Source: Absidia repens
Lineage: Eukaryota > Mucoromycota > Mucoromycetes > Mucorales > Cunninghamellaceae
DNA length: 64,000 nt
Direction: 5' to 3'
Assembly (NCBI GenBank): GCA_002105175.1
Contig: MCGE01000012.1
Span: 558,001-622,000 of the forward strand
The notes beneath the pieces were generated by a model. That model was not told the DNA's origin, did no database searches, and was given only the letters and a program-made list of their open reading frames with translations. The position numbers and the translations under genes are program-made. Below are positions 1-14,667 of the stretch, in pieces (the first letter of the stretch is position 1; the number at the start of each line of letters is the position of its first letter).

Positions 1-680
1 TTGTTAGTTTCTTTTAGTTTATATTATACACTACTTCATCAGCTTGCTGTGTTTATTATTAGTATTATTAGTATTTATATTATGGTTTATTAGTCTCTCT
101 GTATTACATCCTTTTATTGCCTTTATTTCGTGAACCGCAAATGTCAAAATAAAATTATCTTTTTTATACATTTTATACTATTGTTTTGTCTCCGTTGGGA
201 ATAGATTGTTGAATTCAGAATTGTATATTGACTTTAAACTTATTAAATATGCCACCTATGTTTACAAGTGTTGTCTTGGATACTAATGATATGCAAAATA
301 CATCAAATATTCAATTGAATCAGGATCGCGATCACTCTTCACCTCAAAGTGTAACGGCATACAGTCAAAACCATGCATCACATTCGCATAACAATCAACG
401 ATTCACTTTTGCACATCATAATCGACACAATCATTCACACATATTCATTACTTATTTAATTAAATAATCAATAGACACTTCATTGTCATCATCGTCACAT
501 CTTCATATACCAATCATTGAATCAAACATCACATATATAGTTTAAATGTCAGTTTTATTGAGTAGCATAAATCTAAAAAAAAGATAAGAGGAATATATTA
601 TCTAAACTAAATACAGAAAAAAAAGCTATGTATTGTGTAATGCAGTCAAACTAAAGGGGGGAGGGAAGGTATGCATTTGA
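1..680. other. Left-edge spacer with one doubtful short ORF
   Basis: AT-rich sequence left of the Dbp2 stop codon. The only reading frame of note is on the plus strand, from an ATG at 249 to a stop ending at 467 (about 72 residues). It is rich in His, Asn, Gln and Ser and has no recognisable domain. It could be the last exon of a gene lying left of the window, since a plausible acceptor (TTCAG) sits near 221, or chance. I see no RNA gene here. Confidence 0.3.
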
Positions 681-3556
<2,876 letters not shown>

Positions 3557-4155
3557 TATTTGAGAATAAAAGAACTAAAAAAGGAGAGCAGAAAGAAAAA
3601 ACAAAAAGCGTTTTGAAAAAAATTAGAAGCTTGCGGAGAATAAAATCTTTTCAACGAATGGATGAACGGTTCACCAAAAATGCTGTGTCCGGTAATTACA
3701 GTTTGTTTGTTTTTGGATGATGAAGAACCGGAAATTGACATGAACAGATTTATCTCGAGATGCTTACCCCCTACTCCTCCCCTCTTCAGAAAAGACAGAG
3801 TTGCGATGGACAATGTGGCATGGAACCTAGCTCTGACATATTGTCTTTCTCGTTCTAATTAGGCGAGGATTACCCCTCGTCTACACTATCCATCTCCAAC
3901 CATTATATAAAAGTTGTATGGGATAACTTAGGAAATTCGTTGATATTTCCAAATCCAGAACAAAATAAAAAAAATGCTTGAGCTATCTTATGTAGGATGT
4001 TGAACAATAGTGGAGGTGTATTGAGTTCAAAATTTCAGTAGTGCTTGAAGTGCTTGACGGATGTTTAAACCCAGCCTCTCAAAAATCTTTCTACAGCCAC
4101 TTTTATTTTTCCTTTTTTTTTTTTTTTTTTTTTTCCCGTTTCTACAAAACCAAAA
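3557..4155. promoter_or_regulatory. Divergent promoter region between DBP2 and YVH1
   Basis: 599 bp separate the two start codons, which face away from each other. The half near YVH1 contains a pyrimidine-rich run with about 18 T's near 4116-4134 just before the start codon. No convincing TATA box was seen. Short frames here are low complexity and were not called as genes. Confidence 0.5.
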
Positions 4156-5444
4156 ATGACTAATTACCACCTCATTATACCTCGTCTTTTCGTTGGTGAT
4201 TGTATTGCTGCTCAAGATACGGCCGAACTAGCAACAAATAAAGTATCACACGTTGTAGCTTTGGGAGGCTTCGACTACGACCATGCTGGAATCATTTACA
4301 AGGTAGTCACTCCCCTTTACCTCACACGCATACGCATCTTTTCCAGATCTATCTAACTCACTCTGCTTATTTTTATTTGCTAGAACATCCATATAGAAGA
4401 TCTGCCCAAAGAAAACATTATTCAGTACTTTGACGACACCTTTGACTTTATTGACGAGGCACGATCTAATGGTAAAGCAGTGCTTGTCCATTGTCAGGCA
4501 GGTATGTCTCGAAGTGTCACTATTGTCGCTGCTTACATGATGCGGAAAGCAAATATTGGATATGAACAAGCGCTGACGATGATCAAGTCTAGACGTCCAT
4601 GGGCGGCTCCAAATGATGGATTCATGGCGCAGCTGGAGCTTTATGAAAGTCTGGATTGCAAAGTGGATCAAACGCATGTGGCTTATCGAAGATTCTTATT
4701 GGACACAATGGTAGACGAGCATAACAGTAAGTGCAATTGAACAAGAGGATATGATATCTTACTACTAGCTTCAATGATATACTCAAATTTGATTATATTG
4801 ATTACCAGTTTACGATCAAATGGAAAACTTTACGTTGGCCCCTGACCCTGAATACAACCCACCTAGCGGCACATCATCTCTCCCATTTGTCTCACTACGG
4901 TGTAAAAAGTGCAGGTAAAAATCAAATAATCTCAAAAAAACACAGCCAGCTTTTTTTTTTTTTTTTTTTTTTTTTTGGTCATCTCACATCTTCTTGGTTA
5001 TATTCAACTGCAAACAGACGGACTCTTGTACATGCTGAACATGTGATCGAACATAAACCCGGGAAAGGACAGCAAGCATTCTCTTATTTGAAGCGATCAA
5101 GTGAACTGAATGTGACTGATGTGGCAACCCAACCTGCGACCGAAGCTAGCATGAATGGCACACAAGTGAACAAGGCTTTGAACCCTATATTGGCGGCGCT
5201 GGCGACCTCAAATCAATCATGCTCGTCTCATTTTATTGAACCTATGGAATGGATGGGTCGATTGCAGGATTCTGGGGAAATTCAAGGAAGGATAGACTGC
5301 CCAAAGTGTTATTCAAAACTAGGCGCTTATAACTGGAGTGGTGAACAATGCTCATGTGGACGATGGATTACACCGGCATTCATGCTACACCGAAAACAAG
5401 TAGATGAAACTAGGAATACCATGTATCGGCCTGGTCAAAAATAA
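4156..5444 (+). CDS. YVH1: Dual-specificity phosphatase Yvh1/DUSP12
   Basis: Exons 4156-4302, 4384-4726, 4809-4914 and 5018-5444 give 340 residues. The N-terminal half is a dual-specificity phosphatase domain with the P-loop HCQAGMSRS, so the Cys, Arg and following Ser are intact. The C-terminal half has the Yvh1 zinc-binding module: a CKKC pair at the end of exon 3, an HAEHVIEH segment at the start of exon 4, and a DCPKC...CSCG segment ending in an FMLHRKQVDE-like signature. In yeast, Yvh1 releases Mrt4 from late pre-60S particles, and this depends on the zinc module rather than phosphatase activity; DUSP12 is the animal counterpart. An AATAAA at 5506-5511 is a likely poly(A) signal. The 20+ T run inside intron 3 is near its acceptor and may serve as polypyrimidine tract. 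Confidence 0.93.
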
Positions 5445-6444
5445 TAGAGTAGTGACTATATAGCTTTAGAGTAGTATTTTACATTTGTTTATATAAGTGT
5501 AATCAAATAAAACACATTGATTTTTTTAAAACAAAGATTGAATGGTTGATATATGGTGTATAACAACATGTGAACAATGGGTGGCATGTTCGGCTTTTTT
5601 TCGGGAGGGGGAGTGATGGCATAGCTGGAATTTGTTACGTCAGTATATAGTGGGGATTAGAGCTATAGTACACTTATGATATACATATATGCACATGTGT
5701 GTGTGTTTGTGTTGTAGTTTTATATGAGCCCATGGGTCCATGTCCATGTTTGGACAGAGACTATACAAAGAATTGGGTTTCTTTTTGGGGGGAGTTTCGG
5801 AATCGTGTTGGATATATTGCAGACTTTGTTTGGTCAAAAATATATATGTGTGTCGAATGGCCATTTTGGCTTCTTGGCAAGAAAGACAGTAATAAAATTA
5901 TACATAGTTTGTTGGGGAATTGTCTCCATTTTTTGAAGTCAAAAATACTCTCTTCATTAATGCTTACTATCATATGGTGCAATTCAGCAAGAGTGTAAAG
6001 CAAACCTTGCTGTCGAAAATTTTATATTCAAATGACCATATGCTTTTGTTTTCCTTTAAATCGTCCTGGATACCATGTCTTGGAGCACTTCCCTCGTTGT
6101 ATTCTCAAGTTCAACACTTTCACACTTCGCAAAAAAAAAAAAAAAAAAGACCAGTTGCGTGCCAGGAGGAAGTTACTGGAGTATGGTTCTTTATAGAATT
6201 ATACACCCTGCCTTAGCAAGCGGTCATAACTGGCTTTGATTTGAGCTTGATATATACAATATGTTTAATGGAGGTTGTGCGGTCGGTCCGACCTAGGTTG
6301 ATTTACAGGAATGATAGATTGAAAGTAGTACGAACACATTCCATATCAGGTCTTCAAGAATTACCAATCAGTCGTTAGACCTCATGAACGGAAGAGCAAT
6401 AGTCATAAATAAGTTAGCAAGCAGTGCAAAATACTCAATAGCTC

Positions 6445-7695
6445 CAATATTGCTCACTAAATAATTATGAGTCTTTATAGGAAAAAGTAGTCAGAATGGG
6501 TGAACAAGGAAGTAGGTGTTTGGTAGGACCCTCACAACACACCCGCAATGATGGTTTGATGATATCTTAAGGGTCAGAAGATGGTTAATTAATCAATTAA
6601 AAAAAAAAACATATTTTATTGAAGCGTATTGGTAGGTACTAAAACTACAGACAAAGGGTTCATTGTGACATGGGATTTGGACGAAATATGAGGATTGCTA
6701 AAGTGAGTTTCGATGAATGGTCCACACTAATCTAAAAAGTCAATTGTAAAACGAGCTCTAATATACTGTACAAGAACTGAGAAAGACAATAAATGGATCC
6801 CTTTTTTTAAAGAATGGCAAAAGCCAAGTTTAATCAAAAGGGACGATGATAGTAAAAACAGAATCTATTGCACATCTCATGAAAGAGACGAATGGGATAT
6901 CCGTCATCGGAGCGCAACGACGGTCATGACAGCTATAGAAAGTGATCTATTGTACAAGACAAGAAAAAGACTAATGGGCCATACTTCATTGTGATTAGTA
7001 AAAAGAGACATATTTTATTCGATATAGATTTAAACTATGGACAACTAAGACTAAACTAAACTAATGGAGTCTCCCAAAACGCCAACTCAAGGTGGTTCTA
7101 GATCAGAATCCAAAATGAAAGGGTTTCCACATGCATCTTGTAATCCCTGAGCTGAACCCCCTTCTAAACTAGTCCTGATACTATTCTAAGTCTAGCGTAG
7201 CGCCATATTAAGTTGAATGGTGAAGAAAAAATGAAGGGGCAAAAAAGAAATTGAAAGAAAGAGAGAGGGCGGGAGAAAAATTGGAAGTAAATAAAAATAA
7301 AATTCACGTGGTCGGGATATGAAATATGTATTTTTGGCTCTGATGAGGAATTGGCTTTGCGAGAATTATTGCTTTTTTTTGGATATAAAGACAGTACCCT
7401 TTCCTTTTTTCCACAAATAATAAAACCATAAAACATTGGCAGCATGGTTTTTCACAAGTATTGATGCCTTTGCAAAGAAGATGGAGCAAATAGTCTCAGT
7501 ATAGTCAACAACACTTTACTACAGAGCAGTTCCTTTCTCATATAGAATAGCTTACCTTCTTTGATTAGACCACCTTATCTAGCGTTAAGATTATATTGCA
7601 GAGTATATATAATATTTAGTTAGGTGCAAAGGTATCATCAATAGACTAGTTTACCTTAGTTGTCATAGTTTACACTTACATTTGAATAAAATACG
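6445..7695 (-). repeat. Dispersed repeat family, copy A
   Basis: Member of the seven-copy family described in the findings. The central module is 7009-7695 (687 bp). The plus strand starts it with CATATTTTATTC and ends it with GAATAAAATACG, so the ends are inverted repeats, and the similarity continues inward through AAACTATG-(G)-ACAA. The 13-mer is at 7139-7151 (reverse strand) and CACGTG is near 7306. To the left lies a tail, about 6445-7008, with three degenerate units each containing a variant of ATCTATTGTACAAGA. No coding frame runs through it. Confidence 0.7.
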
Positions 7696-8043
7696 GATTT
7701 TCTTTTTTAGTTTTACAACGTCTCATAAGTTCAGTCTGTCCTGTCAAATGTGTATACCGACGTTGTACAATAAAGACTGTACGTGTGTATGTGCGTGTTG
7801 AAAATGGAAGATAATCATGTGCGTGTGTGTGTGCGCGTACCAATATGAAGAAAAAGTGTTAAGTATGACGCAGCTTCCAATAACCGTATGATCGTGCTCA
7901 GCGCTCAGTCTGCTCTTCTGAATGTGCTGTATTTTAATGGACGTCAAAAATAGGAAATTGAATGATTTAAGAAATGAGTGTGGGAGACATATGAAAAAAA
8001 AAAGAAGTGTTAAGTGCACTAGAAAGTAGTTGATTCACACTTA

Positions 8044-8046
<3 letters not shown>

Positions 8047-8087
<41 letters not shown>
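8047..8087 (+). repeat. Poly(A) tract, 41 bases
   Basis: Uninterrupted run of 41 A's in a spacer. No gene ends immediately upstream on the plus strand, so it is not obviously a retrocopied tail. It fits the general abundance of long A or T runs in this genome. Confidence 0.95.
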
Positions 8088-8089
<2 letters not shown>

Positions 8090-8959
8090 GTAAACCTCAT
8101 GCTGTTCCCCCCTTCGTCAAACTGAACAGCTGGAAATATATAAGACTTTGTTCTAACCGCGCCCTCTCCAACTATGTATGATAGCTTTATTACTTTTTAT
8201 CTTCATTATCATATTATCATACTCTACGTGGTTAAACTTTTTGTTGTTAAGTAGAAGAGAGAAAAAAACCATCCTTAGCGGTCTCCGTTATTCTATGATT
8301 TTGCTGAACTGCACTATATATATCATATATTTCCTAAAAAATATGTTCTGGACATGGAGCTGACATAAAATGTCCTGTTATAGAAAACGTTGAAGCTATT
8401 TCATTGAGCACCACATGTCCAAACCTGCCTAAATGGTACATGGGCCCTATCCTACTTTATCATATATGATACATTTTCTAGTTCTAACGCAGCTTTTATG
8501 ATATTTGACTCCCAAAATACCTAGTAGCCATCACATTAAACATAATACCCAAACATCTTACTCTACAAATATGACATCATTTTATTCCGTTTTATGATTT
8601 TCCAAACAGCTCACAAACGCACATACAAACGCACATATACATGTATACACATACACCTATCAACGGTACAATCAGCCAACAAAAAATCATACTACACGGT
8701 CTTGTTTGCTGATATGCAATCGCATACCTTAAAACAATAAAATCAAAACCAATCCATAATCCCACGCACCGCCAGATCTTAATCCCATTCCATCCATCGT
8801 CGCATAATGAACACATGGTCCCACTTCTTCTTCATCCATCAATACTTCAAAAAAAAAAAAAAAAAAAAAAGTGTGGAGGAATTCTTTATTCAAAATCAAT
8901 AATATGTAAAGTGGGTGATATAAAAAAAAGGGGAGGAGATTCTACAGTATGTGATATAA

Positions 8960-10955
8960 TTAAAAGTTCATCTTGAATTCAAAGTTGCTACCGCCGCCAG
9001 GGAAACCACCACCACCGAATGGGAAACCTTGGAAATGAGCAAATGGATTGCCTTGATGATGGAACCCGCCACCGTTGCCGCCGCCATTTTGTGATTCAGG
9101 ATCGAAGGGGTCAATTCCATTATCAAACTGTTGCCGCATATCTAAAACATGATATTCAAAATCAGAATCAAAAGATACAATGATACACTTTTTCTTTTTT
9201 TCGTTTGTTTTTTTTGCTTACCATCATTGCTCAATACTTCATAGGCAGCATTGACTTCCGCCATTCGTTTTTCAGCTTCTTCCTTTTGACCTGGTTCTGC
9301 ACGATCAGGATGTGTTTCATACGCCAACTGTCTATAAGCCTTCTTGATTTGACGAGTATCTGCATCACGAGGAACACCTATAAAAGAAAAAAAAAAGTGT
9401 AAGAGACATTCAAGCTTGGCCACACGACGTCGCTCATCTATTTTTTTTTTTTTTTTTTTTTTTCAGCGCTCACCTAAAATCTTGTAATAATCCCTTCGTT
9501 TGCTTTGTCGTAAAAGTTGTTGTGCTTTTTGTAATAATTGATTCACTTTATGATTTTGTCCTTGTGTGGCATCATGGGCCTTTTGTAAATCTTCTATTGC
9601 TTTTTCGTATTCATGCTGGTTCAAATAGACTTCACCGCGGTTCGAGAGCGCATCGACATTATCATCCTGCAAGGCCAGGGTTTGTGTACACCAATCAATG
9701 ATTTTCGTTTCGTCCTTGTTGATGAGGTTTTGGAGTCGGCATGCTGTTTCGTAACACTGAAGTAAAAGTCGTTGTGGGACATTGTTGTTTGATGTTGGAA
9801 TATACTGCTCTTTGACTCGTTCGACATCTTCACGTACTTGTTTGATGATTCCTTCACGGGATGCCGTTCCAATCAGTTGGTTGCTTGCCGTGGAATATTT
9901 CTTCTTTTCTGTGTTTTCCTGGATGGTCCGGATCACCTTGTTTAGTTTCTTCAATTGTCGGAATGTTGATTTACATTGCTTCTGTTCAGGATCGTAGTGT
10001 AGACATTGCTTCAAATTAGCCAAAGCACCTTCAGGTTCATTGAGCAGGTAAAAATTGATGTTGGCAAGTTCAATCAGTATGGTGTGATCTGATGGGGTGA
10101 TGTATGCCGCCCGACTATGTCAAAAAAAAAAAAAAGCAGGAGATAAGTGTTTTATTCATGTGCATATACAGTTTTCCCCCTTCCCTCCCCCCTTTGAACC
10201 ATTATTGCCTATTCACTTACGATAAATCCCCTGCAACAGCTTCGATATCTTGTTTTCCATAATGGCATTTTGCACTCAGCTTCCGTAAGCGGCCCATGTT
10301 TGGAGAAGTTCGGATGGCATTAGAAACATGATCGATACACTGTTCATAGGAATGATTTTCCAAGTCGAGTTCTGCCTGACTGATGTCCTTTTCTGCTTGA
10401 TCGATGGCACTTAACTATAAAAGCGAGTAAAAAAAAAGTTTAGCGATTTGTCTTTGGAATGAGAAGTCTTGGGTCGAAGCTTACAGTATCCAAAGCAGCT
10501 TTATCATCGCCATGATTTTTGAGATAATTTTCCAGATCCAATTTGGCCAATTTCAGTTCACCATCTTGAGCATATATACGAGCACGTTGATAGAGAGCCT
10601 TGTCAAAGTCAGGTTTCAAATCAAGAATCTTTGTGAAGTCATCAACGGCGGCTTGGTTTCGTCCCAAAGATAAGTACACAGTGGCACGTCTGTAATAAGA
10701 CATGTAATTTCCAGGATCCTGAGCTATAAAAAAAAAAAAAAAACACAAGTCAGAATATCGTAACAATATAAAGAATAGTTATGGTGAGCACTTACAAATC
10801 GCAGCATCGTAAGAGATCACAGCATCGTGAAGTTTGCCACTTGTCAAATAAGCATTGCCTTCAGTCAAATGTTCCTGGGTTGTTTTTTCAGCAAATAATG
10901 TAGATGGAAAAAGTAAAGGAAGAACGCATGCAAATAATAGGCGATGGTGCTTCAT
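8960..10955 (-). CDS. DnaJC3/P58IPK-like ER co-chaperone (TPR + J domain)
   Basis: Exons 10955-10796, 10723-10485, 10414-10221, 10114-9474, 9377-9222 and 9141-8960 give 523 residues. The start codon opens a hydrophobic signal peptide of about 22 residues, consistent with ER entry. Residues 25-385 are helical tetratricopeptide-like repeats (for example EGNAYLTSGKLHDAVISYDA). A C-terminal J domain follows, beginning YYKILGV, with the HPD catalytic tripeptide intact (ETHPDRAE). A Gly/Phe-rich tail ends in KMNF. This order is that of DNAJC3, the ER-lumen co-chaperone that delivers unfolded clients to BiP; human DNAJC3 is about 500 residues. There is no C-terminal HDEL/KDEL, which human DNAJC3 also lacks. 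It shares a 209 bp divergent promoter with the Tmem18 gene. Confidence 0.9.
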
Positions 10956-11164
10956 TGTATTCTAAGTGATGAACAGTTGGTGCAAATAAAAACGAGAAAA
11001 GAAGAGGGAAATATGAAAGGGACGATTTGGATTTTCAGTTATATGCTGTGTTTCAAAAATGTGGTTCTTTTCGATTGGCTCAAAAAAAAAATTAACCCCG
11101 TTGTTCAACTTTCTTTTTTTTTTTTGAACATTTTTTCAACATTTTCTGGCTTCTTACGAGAACT
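10956..11164. promoter_or_regulatory. Short divergent promoter, DnaJC3-like / Tmem18
   Basis: Only 209 bp separate the start codons of two genes pointing outwards, so the promoter is shared or overlapping. It contains T-rich runs before the Tmem18 start. No unfolded-protein-response element was recognised, which would have been expected if the co-chaperone is stress-induced. Confidence 0.6.
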
Positions 11165-11893
11165 ATGGCGGCCGAAAACCATATCGTAGATAGTGTACTC
11201 AACGCTATTCAACAACAGCTCTCATCTTCTCCAAAATCAACATCATTTTTTCAGCAACATGCCAACCACTCTTTGCAGTTCTTTCAAGCGGTAAGGTCAG
11301 CAACAACACTATGTTATCACCGATGACCTGCTAACCATATGACTCTCTTCCTCTTATCTAGATCGATTGGACTCAAAACTGGCTGAGGGGTCTTATAGGG
11401 TTTCACATTACTTGCTTCCTGTTGGTGATTTTTCTTCGCAATAGACATACTGCTTTGCCGTACTACTTCTTTGCCATGTGTAAGTAAGGGGCACAACGTC
11501 CTGAGAAGAAAATCATCGCTGATAATTGGTTTTTTTTTATGGTTGTATTTAGTAGGATTGGCTTTATTGACACAACCATTGAACCAGGCGGGGTCAACTT
11601 ATTGGGAACACTTTGCGGCTGCTAATTATTTTGATGAATCTGGTCTGTTTATAGTATCATTGTATGCATTTCCTTTGATTTTCAATGGATTCTTCTCGTT
11701 AGTAAGTTGGGGGCAAAAAAAAAAAAAAAAGAAGGTTGCATGAATAATAATAAAATGACCTGAAATGTTACTTACAAAACCTTGTTATGTTGCTTAGATG
11801 TTCATATTAAAGGCATCCTTCGGGCTGATGGTTGAAATGAAACGCCGGCAAGTCCAAAATAACGCCAACAAGAAGAAATCCAAAAAGGAATGA
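11165..11893 (+). CDS. Transmembrane protein 18 (TMEM18) homologue
   Basis: Exons 11165-11290, 11362-11479, 11553-11701 and 11798-11893 give 162 residues, close to the roughly 140 of animal TMEM18. The diagnostic stretch IDWTQNWLRGLIGFH opens the first membrane segment. Two more hydrophobic segments follow (LGLALLTQPLNQ region and GLFIVSLYAFPLIFNGFF), with the conserved NYFDESGLFIVS motif between them. The C-terminus is a Lys-rich tail (NKKKSKKE). In animals TMEM18 lies in the nuclear envelope and binds DNA through its basic C-terminus; the fungal role is not known. At the third acceptor, using the second of two adjacent AGs would create an immediate stop, so the first (exon from 11553) was chosen. 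Confidence 0.85.
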
Positions 11894-12365
11894 CGAATGA
11901 ACGGAGAAGTGATGGAATCATAGATTAGTGTATAGAACCTCTTCCCTTCACACCCGAATTATTTTGTGCTTAGTTAGTGCACTTCCCTCCCCAACCCACG
12001 CCTCTTGTCCTCACTTCCTTCGTACACACATTAGATGAATCGATATATTTATAGACCTTACTTCTTTTTACCCCAACTTCTCAAAATTTGTATATAATAA
12101 AAAAAATTTATCAAATGTAAACTACTATTTGTCTTTATCGGTTTGGATTGTGTTTTTCAGGATTTTTATCATGTTGCCATCGGACCGACCTTGTTGGCGG
12201 AGTTTGGTCCTGTCAGTTGTTTTTTCTATTAATGCAAAAAAAAAAAAAAAAAAAAAAAAAAAAGGAAAAGAAGAAGAATATAAAAGACCAACTTTTCAAG
12301 CACTGTCCATTTTCCATTTTTATCATTCATTTAGATATTATTTATCAAGTTAACCATTAAAAGAA
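11894..12365. other. Spacer with promoter of the first CAP gene
   Basis: 472 bp between Tmem18 and the first CAP-domain gene. It holds the Tmem18 3' end, a run of about 25 A's at 12237-12263, and a TATA box listed separately. No further gene is visible. Confidence 0.5.
12279..12286 (+). promoter_or_regulatory. TATA box of the first CAP gene
   Basis: TATAAAAG, 87 bp upstream of the ATG at 12366. The second CAP gene has a TATA at nearly the same distance. Few other genes in the window show one, suggesting these secreted-protein genes are regulated rather than constitutive. Confidence 0.6.
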
Positions 12366-13155
12366 ATGCGATCTGTTTTGTTGATTACTTTAGTCGGTGC
12401 TGTCGGTATCGTGTATGGTAATGTGGTTTCCCCAACTGGTTTGGAAAATGATCATCATGCATCTGTCGATCAAACCGAGCCCAGTTCGACTGGTTCGAAC
12501 CAAGTGATTGACGTTGAAAACACTGCAATGATTGACCATGATTCTTTGCTCAATAATGATACCATTTCTGATATCACTGGTAACGATCATTTGGATGGAA
12601 ACATGGAGAGTGAGGAAGATCCTACTGCGATGTCAATGCTTGCCAGTCCCGGCCAAATTGTTCAAATGCACAACATACGCCGTGCTCGTCATCAAGTTGG
12701 GCCTGTTAGATGGAACGCAAATCTCGCTAATTACGCTCAACGATGGGCCAACCAGTGCCATTACGGTCATACGAATGATGTAAGTGATTCTTATGACATT
12801 ATGGGGAAGGAAATCATGAGGCTGACGGAGTTTATTTTTTATTTTATTTTTTTATTTTTTTTAATTGTTGGTATTATTTCAGCCTCGTTATGGAGAAAAT
12901 ATTGCCATGGGGCTTCCAACTTGGGAATCTGTGATGAAAGCATGGTCCGATGACGAAGAGGGTTTATTCAATTTCCAAAGTGGTGGATTTAGTGTTGCTA
13001 CTGGTCATTTCACTCAAATTGTGTGGAAAGGTACTTCGATGGTTGGTTGTGCAGCTCAACGATGTGCTCGAGGAATATACTTTGTTTGCGAATATGCTGC
13101 TCCAGGAAATGTTCGTGGCCAATATCGACAAAATGTTTTCCCCAGAAGATACTGA
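12366..13155 (+). CDS. Secreted CAP/SCP/PR-1 family protein (Pry-like), long N-terminus
   Basis: Exons 12366-12779 and 12883-13155 give 228 residues. A signal peptide (MRSVLLITLVGAVGIVYG) is followed by an acidic, Asn/Asp/Ser-rich stretch to about residue 80, then a CAP domain: HNIRRARHQ, VRWNANLANYAQRWANQC, RYGENIA, TGHFTQIVWKGT and FVCEYAAPGN. These are the standard CAP signatures with the cavity His and Glu present. Fungal CAP proteins (yeast Pry1-3) are secreted and bind sterols and fatty acids; whether this one does is inference. The intron lies between the HGHTND-type segment and GENIA, the same position as in the second CAP gene, so the two share ancestry. Confidence 0.92.
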
Positions 13156-13419
13156 ACTATCTAGTAGAAATGATATTTTCTTTCTATCGTTCTGTTTACT
13201 ATGACATCTTTACATACAAAAATAAATCTACAATTATTTTAAACAGTCTTTTTTTTTGGAAATTTGGGCTGGTACTATAAATTAATATTATATATGAAAA
13301 CTGGACATATTCTGGAGTCACATACGATATGATGTGTTCGTACATACTGTGAAAATATGGATGGTGAAATTTCGCAGGTCAGAATTCATTCTTCTATCAA
13401 AGCAAGTCAGGATTATTTT

Positions 13420-14480
13420 TATTGTGTACTTTGCTGTGGAATAAAAATAAAGTAAGATAAACTAGCCCAATCAAAGAAGATAGTCTATGTGAGTGGTCAA
13501 CTATTCGAAAGTGGAGAGATCATGTAATTAAATTCCACCAGGTCGAATTGCTCCATCTTATCTGCAAAGTCATTAGGAGAATATAGTAACCATTATCAGT
13601 TAAAAAAACCCATAATGTAGTTGATGTTATATGGTGTAAAAAAGAAAAGGGGGTTCCTTTTTTGTAGCCACCAAAAAAGAAATCGCGTAATCAAATCCAC
13701 ACTAGAGGTCAGAAAACAGTGTTCAAACCCCGACCACGTGAATATTTATTTTCGTCCGTTTTTGCTTTTTTTCCCTTCTCTTTCTTTTCATCCTTCATTT
13801 TTTCTTCGCGATTGTGGATCCTATGGTGGACTTAGATTATCATTAGGACTTGTTTAGAGGCGTTTACAGTTCAGGGATTACAAGATGCATGAGGAAACCC
13901 TTTTATTTTGGATTCAGGATTTTTGGACCACCATTAATTGACTTAGCGAAGCCTGCAATAGCTTAGTTTAGTGTTAGTTTGTTCATAGTTTGTATCTAAC
14001 CCCAATAAAAATGTCTATTTTTATATACTTTAATAAATTATTTCCCATTAGTCTCTCTCATGCTTTGCACAATAGATTCCTTTTATTACTACCATCAATC
14101 CCTTATGATTAATGTTGACCGTTATCGTGCTTTAATATAAAACATATATTAACATGAATAATCTCCATATGTCTCTTCTGCCTTGCACAGTATATTAGAT
14201 ACATTTTTGCAATTGTTCCTTTATATTAGTGTTGACCATTCTTCAAACCTCACTTTACCCTCCCTCATGCATCCTCTAATAGATCCTTTTACTAAATCCC
14301 TAGTTACAATGACCCCTTGTCTTTAGTTGTAGTATCTACCAATACGCTTTAATAAAATATGTCCTTTTTATTAACTACTCCATGACCCATAAAATTGTAT
14401 AGAAAGTCATTATCGTACCTGTTTTATGAGTGAATACCAAACACCCACTGTGATTACTTTTTCTCCGCGAACCCCAATAT
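13420..14480 (+). repeat. Dispersed repeat family, copy B
   Basis: Same orientation as copies C and E. It contains the module element CGAATTGCTCCATCTT near 13545, CACGTG near 13735, the 13-mer TCAGGGATTACAA at 13871-13883, and a module end near 14013 (CCAATAAAAATG). The left inverted end is decayed. A tail to about 14480 ends in ACCAAACACCCACT, matching the far end of copy A's tail. It is interrupted by small indels and carries no coding frame. Confidence 0.65.
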
Positions 14481-14634
14481 TAGTAGGCAAACTTGGATCA
14501 CCTATTATGAGGGATAGCCGTATTCCTGTTTGTATAATGATATAAATGAATCTAGTTCATTCTGTAGCTATAGAGTATTTCGCACCGCTTTCTAGCTTAT
14601 CTATAACTACCTGCCCCAGTCCCTGACACCCATT

Positions 14635-14667
<33 letters not shown>

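Larger units (their letters stand above)
5445..8959. other. Gene-free spacer, 3.5 kb, containing repeat copy A
   Basis: No reading frame with recognisable protein similarity was found. It holds the YVH1 3' end, repeat copy A (about 6445-7695), GT-rich stretches near 5690-5715 and 7780-7840, and a 41-base A run at 8047-8087. A further run of about 20 A's lies near 8850-8870, just beyond the DnaJC3 3' end. Confidence 0.6.

Noticed and set aside
5699..6216. Short overlapping plus-strand frames after YVH1
   Set aside because: No splice structure or family resemblance, in GT-rich and A-rich sequence; treated as chance.
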